Origin: Clarkia xantiana subsp. parviflora
Taxonomy: Eukaryota; Streptophyta; Magnoliopsida; Myrtales; Onagraceae
DNA: 64,000 nt
Direction: 5' to 3'
Assembly: GCA_036873135.1 (NCBI GenBank)
Contig: JAPTYO010000017.1
Location: 9,424,001 to 9,488,000 of the forward strand
In this document: piece by piece, positions 1 through 10,131 of the stretch
Layout of the letters: every line of letters starts with the position of its first letter
How positions within the stretch are numbered: position 1 is the first letter of the stretch
Notes under the pieces: generated by a model
What the model saw: the letters and a program-made list of their open reading frames with translations, nothing else
The model's database searches: none
Told to the model about the DNA's origin: nothing
Made by a program: the position numbers and the translations under genes

Positions 1-2
1 AC

Positions 3-500
3 GAGGCGGAGAAGAAGCAGCTCGTTCATGAGAAAAACGTCTTCGCGGATCTCCTCGCGGAGGCCAAGGCGAAGTTTGAGGCGGAGAGGGCTGAGTTCTC
101 TGCCAAGCTAGCTGAGGCTAAGGCTCAGGGCCTCGAGGAAGGCCGCCTGCAGGGCCGCGAGGAAGGTTTCCAGCAAAGTCGCGAGGAGGGTCGCGGGGAG
201 TATCGGAACTCTGAAGAGTTCAAGCTGGCTGCTGTGGAGTTCTGCAAGTCCGAGGTGGAGGACGTTTTGTTCAACGCCGTCGAGGAACTCTATACAGCCT
301 ATGCGGATTCCATCGACTTCACGAAGTCCGAGACTCTTGCCCCCATTGCGGAGAAGTACTTCAACCTCCCCGCGGAGAGTGAAGAGGCTGCTGCCGTGGA
401 CCCAACTCCGCCAACTGCGGAGCCTTCTGCCCAAGCCCCTCCAAACCTTGCTCCCTCCGACGCTGCTGAGGATCCATCTTCCAACAAGGACCAAGTTTAA
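3..500 (+). CDS. C-terminal exon of the antisense accessory gene of T1 (partial)
   Basis: An open frame enters from the window edge and ends with TAA at 498-500, giving about 165 residues. The first ~70 residues are charged and heptad-like (many E, K, A, L, with repeats such as EGRLQGREEG) and look like a coiled coil. A conserved segment follows (FCKSEVEDVLF, SIDFTKSETLAP, EKYFNL), then a Pro/Ala/Glu tail. The gene runs opposite to T1 gag-pol and stops before the tandem repeats. The related fragment at 11797-12104 shares the SIDFTKS..TLAP..YFNL core. It is the C-terminal half of the type of protein whose N-terminal half is seen at 7843-8865. Extra antisense ORFs are known in Tat elements; the function is unknown. 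Confidence 0.75.
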   Translation, partial: EAEKKQLVHEKNVFADLLAEAKAKFEAERAEFSAKLAEAKAQGLEEGRLQGREEGFQQSREEGRGEYRNSEEFKLAAVEFCKSEVEDVLFNAVEELYTAYADSIDFTKSETLAPIAEKYFNLPAESEEAAAVDPTPPTAEPSAQAPPNLAPSDAAEDPSSNKDQV

Positions 501-689
501 TGCTTACATCTTTTAGTCCTTGTTGCCTTTCTCCTTTGTTTCTTGTTTATCCTTTGTATCGGACCCCTTTTTGGCCTTCGAGCCTTTATCTAAGGAACTT
601 CTTTTCTGTTTTGGCATCGATATTCATTTGCGCTTATCTAAAGCGGCTTTAAACTCGTTACTCAGAACGTTCCAATGCACCATTTAAGA
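501..689. other. 3' flank of the T1 antisense gene
   Basis: About 190 bases between the antisense stop codon and the repeat block. It is T-rich on the plus strand (several TTTCTTGTTT-type stretches), as expected of a plant 3' UTR for the plus-strand antisense gene. No other coding signal is visible. Confidence 0.4.
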
Positions 690-1230
690 TGACTTCATAC
701 GTCCTTCTGACGCTCAACTCGGGACCTTACCACTTAAGGCTTCTCGTCCAATCGGGACTTTACCACTTAAGGCTTCTCGTCCAAAACCAGGACTTCACCA
801 CTTAAGGCTTCTTGTCCAAAATCGGGACTTCACCACTTAAGGTTTCTCGTCCAAAATCGGGACTTCAACACTTAAGGTTTCTCGTCCAAAAATCGGGACT
901 TTACCACTTAAGGCTTTCATTGCGTCTTTACCGGACGGCTTAATCGTACCCTTTAAGGCTTTTTGCCGCATCATATAGACGACTTACGCGGACCTGTTAA
1001 GGCTTTTTCATACCCGTTAAGGCTTTTGGCCGCATCATATAGACGACTTACGCGGACCCATCAGGGCCTTTTCATACCTAGGCTTTTGGTTGCATCATAT
1101 AGACGACTTACGTGTACCCAGTAGGGCTTTTGTCCGTACCTGTTAAGGCTTTTGGCCGCGTCATATAGACGACTTACGCATCCCTCGCGGGGCTTTCATC
1201 ATACCTCGGAAGGCTTTTGTCGCGTCACTC
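690..1230. repeat. Tandem repeats between T1 pol and its antisense gene
   Basis: Two repeat types follow one another. From about 690 to 920, roughly 36-bp units contain CACTTAAGGCTTCTCGTCC and a GGGACTTCACC-like part, about six copies. From about 930 to 1225, longer units carry CATATAGACGACTTACGC and TTAAGGCTTTT, about four copies. The core CACTTAAGGC also forms the T2 array at 12190-12590, so the block is a family trait despite different units. It separates the convergent 3' ends of pol and the antisense gene. Confidence 0.85.
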
Positions 1231-1369
1231 AGGACGTCTTACTAACAGTTAGAATAAATTTGAAAGCAATTTGATCGGAAGGCAATTTCTTTTATTCATA
1301 AATAACTCAAAATAGGCTTACATCGGATCTTATTGATAGACAATTTGCGCCCTTCACGGCGGCTTAATA

Positions 1370-2788
1370 TCAAACATGATACTTCTTCAAGTGTTCGCCA
1401 CTGAAGGAATGCTTCAACGTCTTGCCTTCGTGATCCTCTAACTTGTATGCATTGGGCACTGGCATCCCTACGATCTTGTAGGGTCCTTCCCATTTTGGTG
1501 ACAGCTTGTTGATCCGATCTTGATGAACAAACTCATTCCTCCGCCAGACAAGTTCTCCCACGAAGAATTGTCGGGACCTGACACACCGATTATAATATCG
1601 GGCTGTTGCCAGACGCATTCGGGCCTGGACTTCATCAGCCTTCCACCTCTTTTCCTCGAGTAGGTCTAAGTCCAGACGTCTCATTTCCTCGTTTGTCAGA
1701 GGCTCATAATATTTCGCGCGGTGGGACGCCACCGCTATCTCCACGGGAGCGACTGCCTCCGTGCCGTAAACCAGGCCAAACGGAGTTTCTCCTGTTGATT
1801 GCTTGGGTGTTGTTCTCACAGCCCATAGCACATTCTCGAGCTCATCCAGCCAATGGCCCTGCAAGGCATAGACTCTCTTCTTCAAGCCATCCATCACTAT
1901 CTTGTTGGCTGATTCTACCTGGCCATTGGTCTGAGCGTGGCGGACTGAAGCGGTCCGATGCTCAATGTTTAGTTCTTCCAGGCACTCCTTCAACTGAGCC
2001 CCATTGAACGGAGGGCCGTTATCGCTGATCAACACTCGTGGGACCCCGTACCGGGATATGATCTGAGTCTGAAGGAACCTGAGGATCTGCTGCCCCGTCG
2101 TTCTAGCCAATGCTTTAGCCTCTATCCACTTTGAGAAGTAGTCGATAGCCACGAGTAAGTACTTGCACTGACCTCTCGCTTGGGGAAGTGGTCCCACCAA
2201 GTCAATTCCCCATTGCGCGAAGGGCCATGCACTCCTGATGGGCATTAGGTCCGCGGCGGGAGCCACGATATTTGGGGCGTACCTCTGACATGCATCACAG
2301 GATCGGACCATCGCGGTCGCTTCCTTGTTCATCGAAGGCCAATAGTAGCCCAAGTTCAATGCTTTCCTCACAAGAGATCGGGCCCCTTCATGACAGGCCG
2401 CGACTCCCTCATGTAATTCCCTCAGGATCCGATTCGTGTCGGGTTCCGCCACACATTTTAGGAAAGGCTTTACATACCCTTTTTTGTATAACTGGTTGTC
2501 CACCATCGCGTAGTTGTCCGCAATCCGCCGCAACCTGACAGCTGCCACCTTGTCATCGGGGAGTGTCCCCGTAGTCAGATACGTGACCATCGGGGTCATC
2601 CAAGTGGGCTTCTCCTCTTCTTCCGCCGATCCTGTCTCAATAGCACAGATCTCTACTGGATCGATGTTTGAGATAATCACCTTCTCTAGGAAATGCACCT
2701 TCCGATTCTCCTCGGGGGCCACTCCCAGGGCAAATTTACTCAAGGCATCTGCTTCCGCGTTCTCTTCCCTCGGGATCGCCGATATCAA
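1370..2788 (-). pseudogene. T1 integrase and end of RNase H (pol C-terminus, frameshifted from the upstream frame)
   Basis: This frame starts inside the second RNase H domain (IPREENAEADALSKFALG) and continues through integrase. The zinc-binding H-H-C-C residues are near 126, 133, 164 and 167. The catalytic triad is D196 (WGIDLVG), D256 (ISDNGPPF) and E292 (NGQVESANK), a DD35E spacing. The C-terminal domain ends FSGEHLKKYHV without a chromodomain. It overlaps the 1254-residue upstream frame by about 50 bases; in T2 the equivalent junction is continuous, so this is a frameshift near 2785, not a separate gene. All integrase catalytic residues are present. Confidence 0.92.
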
Positions 2789-5700
2789 AGCTTTTGAAGC
2801 TTCCCTTCAAAGTCTGCACCTCGTGCAAATATTTCTTCATTGTCGGGTTCTTAGCTTCATAGTTCCCCTGGACTTGATTTACAACCAAGCTAGCATCGCA
2901 TTTTACCTTTAAATGGTCGACCCCCGTACCCTTGGCAATCTTAAGGCCTGTGATGAGAGCCTCATACTCCGCTTCGTTGTTGGTGGCTTTGAATGTCAAC
3001 GCCAAGGCATATCGTAGGGGCTCGCCTCCGCCGAGCGGTATCAATATGAATCCTGCCCCCGAGCCTTCTACACTCGATGAACCATCAGTGTACATCTCCC
3101 AAGTATTCTCCTCATTTGGCTGTTCTGGCTGCTGTTCTGTTGTCGGGACTTCCTCTATGGCTTCCCCCTCTGCGGGACCCGTTACTTCCAGATCGGCTGC
3201 CGTAGACTCAGCTATAAAATCTGCCAATGCCTGGCCCTTAATAGCGGTTCTCGGAGCAAAATGAATGCGGAATTCCGTCAGCTCGATGGCCCATTTTACC
3301 AATCTCCCCGACGCCTCCGGTCGGTTCAAAAAGTGTTTCAGGGGCTGATTAGTCAGTACCGTGACTTCATGGGCATGGAAGTAAGGTCGCAGTTTTCGAG
3401 CGGCAATAATCAACGCGAAGAGATACTTCTCAATAGCGGGATAGTTTATTTCAGACTTGGCAAACGCCTTGCTTACATAATAAATAGGCACTTGGTTGCC
3501 CTTGACAATTTTAATCAAAACAGAACTAACAGCCACATCAGAAACAGCCAAATAGAGATAGAGCGGCTCCCCTGGAACTGGTTTCGCCAACGGCGGAAGG
3601 GTACGGAGGTGCTGCTTGAGTGCCTGGAACGCCTCCTCGCACTTGTCGGTCCATTCGAACTTCTTGTTGGCCCTCAGTACATCAAAAAATGGCATAGCTC
3701 GGTCACTCGCCTTGGATAAGAAGCGATTCATCGCGGCCAACCGGCCATTCAGCACCTGGACCTCCCGATGAGTCCTCGGGGACTGCATCTCTTCGATTGC
3801 TCGCAGCTTCTCAGGGTTCACCTCGATTCCTCTCTGGCTCACCATGAACCCTAGGAACTTCCCAGAGTTCACCCCGAAAGCACATTTGTCGGGGTTCAGC
3901 CGAATCTGATGGAACTTCATCCGCTTAAATGCCGCCGCCAAATTCTGGACATGGTCTCCTGCCTGTCGGGACTTCACCAGCATGTCGTCCACATATGCCT
4001 CCATGGTTTTCCCCAGCATGTCCCCGAACAACTTGTTCACCATCCGCTGGTAAGTTGCTCCGGCATTGATCAATCCGAAGGGCATCACGTCGTAATGGTA
4101 GACGTCACTGTCAGCGTAAAAAGCTGTGTGGGGGGCATCCTCCTTCGCCATCTTGATCTGATTGTACCCGGAGTAGGCGTCCATGAAGCTCAGCAGCTCA
4201 TGTCCCGATGTGGCATCCACCAACTGGTCAATCCTCGGGAGCGGGTAGCAGTCCTTCGGGCAGGCTTTGTTCAAGTCGCGGAAGTCGACACACATCCGCC
4301 ACTTTCCGTTACTCTTTCGCACCAGCACTGGGTTAGCCACCCAAGTCTGGAATCGGAGCTCCTTGATGAATCCAGCATCGAGCAGTCTGCCCACCTCTTG
4401 CTGAATCGCAATCCTCTTGTCCGCGCCCATCGGACGCCTTCTCTGCGCGATAGGCTTGATCGCGGGGTCTATCTTCGGCTCGTGCACTATCACGTCGGGG
4501 CTGATTCCTGGCATATCACTCGGGGACCAGGCAAACAGCTCCTTAAACTCCTTCAAGAGCTCGATCAACTCTCGGGCTCTTTCCTCCGACAAAGCAGAGC
4601 CGATCTTTACCTTCCTCTGAGGCCCATCGATCTCCACTTCCTTCAAATCCTCCACGGGGGCGGGACGCCCATACTCCTCTCGAGGATTAGCATCAGTCTG
4701 AAGGACAGTCATGGCCTCCCTCCTTCTCCGTCGGGTGGCGTTAACGTAGCATTTTCGCGATGCCACCTGGTCACCCTTGACCTCTCCGACCCCGTTATCA
4801 GTCGGGAACTTCATCTTCTGGTGGACTGTCGAGGCGACTGCCATAAGAGGGTTGATGGTGGTCCTCCCGATGATCGCGTTGTATGCCTCCGCGGACTCCA
4901 CGACGACGAAATCCACGTTTCGCTTCTCCATTTTCCAGCCACTACCAAACTCTACTGGTAAGGTAATCATTCCCAACGGGTAGGAAGTGGAGCCAGAGAA
5001 TCCCACCATTGGGAAGTCCACCTGCGTCAGGTCCTTCTTCGTCTTTCCCATGGCTTCCAGAGCGTCCATGAAAAGAATATCGGAGGAGCTCCCTCCGTCT
5101 ATCAGGATCCGCTTCATCTCGAATCCGTCCACGTCCAGGGTCACGACCAAGGCATCGTCGTGAGGGCTCTCCACGCCTACTAGATCCTCCGCCGAGAAAG
5201 AAATTACCATTTCCTCCTTCAGGGTCCACGACCGGGACCTTTTTCCTAGCACCACCGCGGCAGATATGCGGGAAGCGTAGTTCTCCCGGGAAGCGGAGGT
5301 ATCACCTCCCGCCGCCATTCCTCCGTGGATGACGTTGATAGTTCCCCGCCTCTCCTTGCGGGCACCTGATCCTGAAGCCTCATGCTCGACCTTCTTCTTC
5401 TTCGGGGATCGGTCGCGGGACTTGGAACTGGATCGTGACCGACTTCTGGAACGGGATCGGCACCGCCCCTTTCCGACGAATTCTTTTAGCTTCCCCTTCT
5501 GAATCAGCTTCTCAATTTCCTTCTTTAGCTCCCGACAGTTTTCGGTGTCGTGACCATTGGCTCGATGGTAGCGACAGTAACGGTCAGGGCGGCCTCCTAG
5601 GAATTCGCCTTCTTTTCTCGGGGGGTATCGAGCGAGACCCTGTCTGTCCATCACAGCTAACACAGAGGTCATCGAGCTATTGATGGGAACAGCCCGACCT

Positions 5701-6500
5701 TCTCGGTTGTCCTTCCTCGGAGGACGCTTGTCTTCTCTTTTATCGGAACGACCACGACTCCTACTTCCTTCCGACTTGTCGCTCCCTTTGCGATCGTCCG
5801 ACAGCTTGGACGATGGCTTTCCTATCCCCGATTTCGGGGGATCGAGTTCTCCAGCAGCGATCTTCGACTCCTGGACGTCGATTTGCTGTTTTACCCTCGC
5901 TTGCAGGGCCTCCATACTCCACACAGCCTTCGCGGCTACGCTGTGCATTAGGTCGGAACCGTACGGAGCGCTTAAGTTCCGCAGGAAAGTGCGGATGGTC
6001 TCTCCCTCCGAGATTTCTTCATCAATCTCCGCAGCACTAGCAGTGAATCGTTGGTAATAGTATGCCAACGATTCATCGGGTCTCTGCACCACCTGGGTCA
6101 AGGACCTCACACTTTTCAAAAGACGCCTCCGACCTTGGTACTGCTTGATGAAGCGATCGTGCATATCAGCCCAGCACGTGATGCATCCTGGCGGGAGGCT
6201 GAAGAACCAAGTCATGGCCCTTTCTCCCAGGGTTATCGGGAACAATGAGCAGATGAGGTCATCGTTCGAAGTTCGACCCATGCAGGCTTGGACATGCCTC
6301 TGAACATGACGAACTGGGTCCCCTTCACCATCGTACTCCTTGATGGTCGGGATGCCTAGCCCAGGAGGGGCTACGGTATCTATCAGCCGTGGAACGAAAG
6401 GATGGCTGGACCGATCCCTTAGCTCCGATGTCATCTGCTTCTGATCACCCATGCAGATGCTAACGATCTTCACCACCTGATCGGGGGTGATGGGGGCCAT
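2736..6500 (-). pseudogene. T1 gag-protease-RT-RNase H polyprotein (main frame)
   Basis: About 1254 residues with no internal stop. Order: retrotransposon Gag core (~60-200, GDPVRHVQ through EGETIRTFLRNL); a basic Arg/Ser-rich linker; a zinc-knuckle variant near 310-322 (C-x2-H..H..C, in CRYHRANGHDTENC); aspartic protease with LIDGGSSSD near 467; reverse transcriptase with the YVDD catalytic motif near 837; a Gypsy RNase H; then a second RNase H starting YTDGSSS near 1135. Two RNase H domains are a mark of Tat-lineage elements. The apparent start is only where the frame opens: true gag starts upstream at 7026 and is shifted near 6490. The product would run the retrotransposition cycle in cytoplasmic particles. 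Confidence 0.93.
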
Positions 6501-6675
6501 TCAAGGGAATGGTCCTATTTTGCACCGGTCCCGGGCCGTCGACCACGAACTTCTCCGGGTGTGCTGGTTCCTTACCCTTGCTCCTGGGCGGAACCTCCTG
6601 TTCCTCGGGGTCCACCCTCGGCGGGGGTGGTGGTAGTTCTTCTCGCGGAGGCAACTCCTCCGCTCTTCTGGCGGC

Positions 6676-7026
6676 CTATCTCTTATCCAGCAAGGCCTCC
6701 ATGGCGGCCAAGAACATGAGCATAGCCTCCGCTACTGCCTTGGCCAACTCCGAGTTCGAAGACGACCCTTCTTCCCTTCGCGGGACTCCTTCTCTTCCAT
6801 GGCCCACCGGGTTTGGGGGAACCTCATCTTCCTCCCTACGCGGGACATCCTGCCTGTTCGTCTCAGCGTCTCGGACTGAGACCTCATAGCCCACCTTGCC
6901 CCCTGTCTGGGAAAGAGCAGGGTTCTCACCTTGTTCAGCAACACGTTCCGGCAACGGGGAGTTCACAGTTCCTGCGGGACGAGAACTGCCAGCCTGAACT
7001 TGCTTCTTCTTGCCACCACCGGCCAT
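6676..7026 (-). pseudogene. T1 gag N-terminus, interrupted
   Basis: The likely start is MAGGGKKKQ at 7026, because the same second methionine (MAGKQKKRQ) is conserved in T2. T2 has an additional ATG six codons earlier, where T1 reads isoleucine. The segment is polar and Pro/Arg/Glu-rich, ending in ALLDKR and a TAG stop. Beyond the stop the T2-like sequence continues (EELPPREELPPPPP, then FVVDGPGPVQ), followed by a frameshift near 6490 into the main polyprotein frame. T1 gag therefore needs two corrections to match T2, and full-length polyprotein from this copy is unlikely. Confidence 0.85.
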
Positions 7027-7062
7027 TGATCTGGTAGAAGCTATCTTGACTTTTCGTAAGCC

Positions 7063-7080
7063 TTCCCACAGACGGCGCCA
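7063..7080 (-). other. Primer binding site of T1
   Basis: Minus strand, one base inside the LTR end: TGGCGCCGTCTGTGGGAA. The first nine bases match the complement of a plant tRNA-Asp 3' end as I remember it (TGGCGCCGT), after which the match weakens. T2 has the same sequence at the same place. Confidence 0.7.
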
Positions 7081-7081
7081 A

Positions 7082-7842
7082 TGTTGGATCACGTGCGAAG
7101 CTCCGTTACGTCCTTGACGGAAAGCTTGGACTCCTGGGCTCCGCGTAATCCTGCAAAAGGGGATGACCTGGGTGGTGACCCAGAATCCCTCTCCGATGCT
7201 TAACTGAGTATGGTGATCAATGGGTGGTAAGCAAAAGAGTCTAAGTTCATCTTAGATAGTCTGCGTTTTCTGGGGTAACTTCCTCCCTTATATAGAAGGA
7301 GGAGTTGCCCAGTTACCTGTGACCATGCTTGGCCGTTGTGCCCATGATTCCGTGTATCTCGCCACGATTCCGTATATCTCGGTTGGGATTCCATATATCT
7401 CTCCCCACGCTCCGCGTATCTTACCCGTACTCCGCGTATCTCGGGCACGCCCTGCGTATCTCGGGGGATTTATCTCTATCTCTACCCGTCTCCCACTACT
7501 CTATCTAGTAGGCGGGTTTCTCGGTCTTTATCCTCTGATCACAAGTCCCGACTCCTGTCGGAGACTCCAGAGTTGTCTCATTCTAGATCACACCAGGACC
7601 TTCAGTCTCTACGGGACAGGTCCTGCCTCTGCGGGGCTTTATTATCGGGGCCTTTACTAAGGCATATCGGGGCCTGCTCAGAGGCTTCTCATCGGGAGCG
7701 TTCAGCTCATACATCGGGACCGCTAAAATCGGGGCCCTTCGTGCTGGGCCTCTAGGGCTTCCAGGCTTTTCACGAGGTCCACTGGACCTACTCGCCGTCC
7801 GTTGGCTGTTAACGGGGCTAACGATTACATCGGAACCCATCA
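7082..7842 (-). repeat. 5' LTR of T1
   Basis: 761 bp. On the minus strand it begins TGATGGGTTCCG and ends GTGATCCAACA, so it has TG..CA ends. A TATA box lies near 7289-7296 (TATATAAG on the minus strand). The conserved T/N/E-family motif TTAAGCATCGGAGAGGG is at 7187-7203. Degenerate repeats around CGTATCTCGG lie between 7340 and 7470. The ends match the T3 LTR at 9415-10131 and the T2 LTR at 18321-19008. It abuts the T3 antisense gene at 7843. Confidence 0.92.
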
Positions 7843-8865
7843 GCAGACATCCTCTTCCTCGAGGGGCGGACGTCATCAGTCTCCCCCTGCTTAAGGAACA
7901 GATCGGTCAGCACAGATACCCTCTTGGCTACAAACAGTCAACGAAAAAAGAGTTAGAAATTTACCCAGGGAACCACATTGGAGGGGCCGTCGAAAAGCTT
8001 CCCCCCCGAGATTATATCGAGGAGTCGGAGCCCGGCGTTCACCAGGTCCCGCTCCACGAGGGAATTGGCGTCGAGGGGAGTGTAGGACTCCCCCCATCGG
8101 TAGAGCTGGATAAGTTGAAGAGTTTGGAAATCTTCGTCGGTATAGGTGTGGAAGGCAGGCGGAGAGTCTGCTTCCACCTCCCATCGGGGCCATGGGATCG
8201 AAGAGTGGTGAATGAAGAAGTAGCTCCTCTTCCAACCACTGTTGTCGGACCCCGTATCAACCAGACCCTTGACCACCTTCCAGGTGTCATTGGTCCAGTT
8301 ACACCGTCCAAGTTGTGCCTTGCTCCACTTCGGCATTCGGGGGTAGAAGGCGCAAACCCCCGCCTCGTTGCACTTCATCCCATAGAAGGTCTTGAAGAGC
8401 TTGAGGCTGTACACCCACCGCTGTCGGAAGCAGAGGACCTGGAAAGCATTCCACAGGCGAATGGCGTGCGGAGAGAAGGTGGTCGGATGAGTTTTGTAAT
8501 GCTGGCACATCTCGACCAGATTACCACAGAAGGGGAATCTGATCCCCGCTGATACTTGCCCCGTAGAGACAAATACCTCCCCTTTTCGGGGACGAGTAAC
8601 CTCAAGGTTACCCGAGGGGCGAGGCCAGGGATACGGGAAACGAGGTTCCCAAGTAGAAGTAATGCACCCCTCTCGGAGAGCTGCATCATAAGCAGTGTTG
8701 GAGATTTCATTCAGGGCAAAATCAAAGTTGAAGGGCTTTCTCCCCTCAGAGCTGGATCCGCTGTCTGAAAAGTAGCAATGGCAAGGAAGGCACAGTGGGA
8801 TTTTCGGAAAGCTGTAAACAAGGAAGACATGAACGAACAATAGAGAAGAGACCCTTACCAGACAT
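7843..8865 (-). pseudogene. N-terminal part of the T3 antisense gene, cut by T1
   Basis: Exon 1 is only ATG TCT G (8865-8859), followed by donor GTAAGG. The acceptor TTTTCAG ends at 8765, so exon 2 (8764-7965) begins M-S-D-S-G-S-S-S-E-G. Exon 2 carries the conserved core FPFCGNLVEMCQHYKTHPTT, then WNAFQVLCFRQRWVYSL and LVERDLVNAGLRLL. A donor GGGTAAAT at 7964 and a possible acceptor TGTTTGTAG ending at 7928 give a third exon with a basic RPSRKRMSA patch, cut at 7843 by the T1 LTR. The core resembles the Pfam 'putative gypsy type transposon' family (PF04195), by my recollection. The gene runs from near the 3' LTR towards pol. Splicing is inferred. Confidence 0.75.
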
Positions 8866-9405
8866 GGCGATTGGAGGTTGAAGGAATGAACTTGGCGTTG
8901 CCGGAAAGATGACCGGAGAAACTCTGAGATCTTCGGAATTGCAGGGCTTGAATTCGCAGAAAAGTTGCAGAGAGCTTTTGAGAATTCGGAAACGGTAAAA
9001 GTTAAACTGTGCCCATGGCTAGGGTTTTATAGGCGAAGAGGACAGTTGAAGGGACACTTCGATCCGAGTCGTCGAAGTTGAAGAGTTTTAATCTAGACCG
9101 TTGAGATGGAACGTGCAGAAGGGTAACGGGCGTAATGATGAAACGGCCTGAAAAGCACTTTTCAGAAGAAACAGGCGCGAAAAATCAGGCACGAGTACAG
9201 AAGACGTCGCTTCACTAGCTGCTGCATTTAATGAACGGGGGAATTGAAAAGCCCCCTCAGATTTGGCATTTATCCCCAAAGCATCGAGGAAACATGAACG
9301 AGAAGACTCACACTGGATGACTATGACAAGGGAAAGATCCCCGACTTCGACGTCGGAAAGTCAGGAGTTGAGAAGACACGACGAACTGTAAGTCCCTCAT
9401 GTCTT
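8866..9405. other. Upstream (promoter-side) spacer of the T3 antisense gene
   Basis: About 540 bases between the antisense start at 8865 and the polypurine tract. No convincing coding frame. It would act as 5' flank for the antisense gene on the minus strand. I cannot identify a specific TATA box. Confidence 0.4.
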
Positions 9406-9414
9406 GGGGGCAAA
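9406..9414 (+). other. Polypurine tract of T3
   Basis: GGGGGCAAA directly before the LTR start TGATGGG. The N family has the same arrangement (GGGGGCAAG before TGATGG at 11092 and 24201). It would prime plus-strand DNA synthesis. Confidence 0.75.
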
Positions 9415-10131
9415 TGATGGGTTCTGCTATGGCCGTTAGGCCCCTTAACGGCGAGGAAACGGTGAACAGGCCCACTGGGCCCCAAATGAAGGTCAAGATG
9501 ACCCAGGTGAAGGGTCCCGACGTAGGGAGTCCCGATGATGAAAGGTCCCGACAGAGTCGGACCCGATAGGTGAGCTGGAAGCTCCCGATGAGAAGCCTTT
9601 AAGTAGGCCCCGATGACAAATCCATGAGAACGATTGGCCCTGTCACGATGATGAGGGGCCCCGAGCGGTGACACAACGAGATAACTCTGGAGTCCCCGAT
9701 GTTAGTCGGGACTCATTACCAGAGGATAAAGGCCGAGATACGCGGGGCGTGGCCGAGATACGCGGAACGTGGTTAAGATACACGGAGCGTGACCGAGACA
9801 CGCGGGGCGTGGCCGAGATAAGCGAGATCATGGCCTAGATAGGCGGGATCACACCCGAGATACGCGGGATACGGGCTAACCACCCCCAACGGTTCACCAG
9901 GTAACTGAGGTATCTCTTCGCCTATAAAAGGGCAAGAGGTCACCTCAGATCGGTTACGTTAAAAATACTTACTTGAGATTACTGCTTGCCAGTCCATACG
10001 AGATACTCATTTAAGCATCGGAGAGGGATTCTGGGTCACCGCCCGGTCTATCCCCTCTTGCAGGATTGCGTGGAGCGAAGGAGCTAGGATCGCCGTCAAA
10101 GTCCGTACCGGAGTTCCACCGTGATCCAACA
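9415..10131 (+). repeat. 3' LTR of T3
   Basis: 717 bp, from TGATGGGTTCTG to GTGATCCAACA. TATAAAAG at 9923-9930 is a good TATA box. The conserved TTAAGCATCGGAGAGGG motif is at 10011-10027. Between 9728 and 9870 a degenerate ~20-bp unit (CCGAGATACGCGGGGCGTGG-like) repeats about seven times. Confidence 0.93.

Larger units (their letters stand above)
1..7842 (-). mobile_element. T1: Tat-type Ty3/Gypsy retrotransposon, nearly complete, 3' LTR off-window
   Basis: Reading on the minus strand, the order is 5' LTR (7842-7082), primer binding site, gag, protease, reverse transcriptase, two RNase H domains, integrase, a tandem-repeat block (about 690-1230), then the C-terminal end of an antisense gene at 1-500. 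The 3' LTR must lie left of the window. The pol order (RT-RH-IN), the second RNase H and the lack of a chromodomain point to the Tat lineage. The right boundary ends TG/CA and cuts the antisense gene of T3, so T1 is the younger insertion. Coding lesions are few: one nonsense codon and two frameshifts. Confidence 0.9.
7843..10131 (+). mobile_element. T3: 3' portion of a T-family Gypsy element, split by T1
   Basis: The surviving piece contains part of the antisense gene (minus strand), its upstream spacer, a polypurine tract and a complete 3' LTR. The rest lies beyond T1, off the left edge. Orientation is plus, opposite to T1. The LTR is clearly the same family as T1 and T2 but diverged. Confidence 0.85.

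Noticed and set aside
3909..4961. A 350-codon plus-strand frame
   Set aside because: It lies exactly opposite T1 protease-RT, has no domain of its own, and a similar shadow occurs opposite T2 (15413-15829). It is caused by codon bias of the true strand.
7843..8865. Antisense gene considered as a captured host gene
   Set aside because: The same domain recurs at the same position in T, N2, N3 and N4 elements, so it belongs to the retrotransposons.
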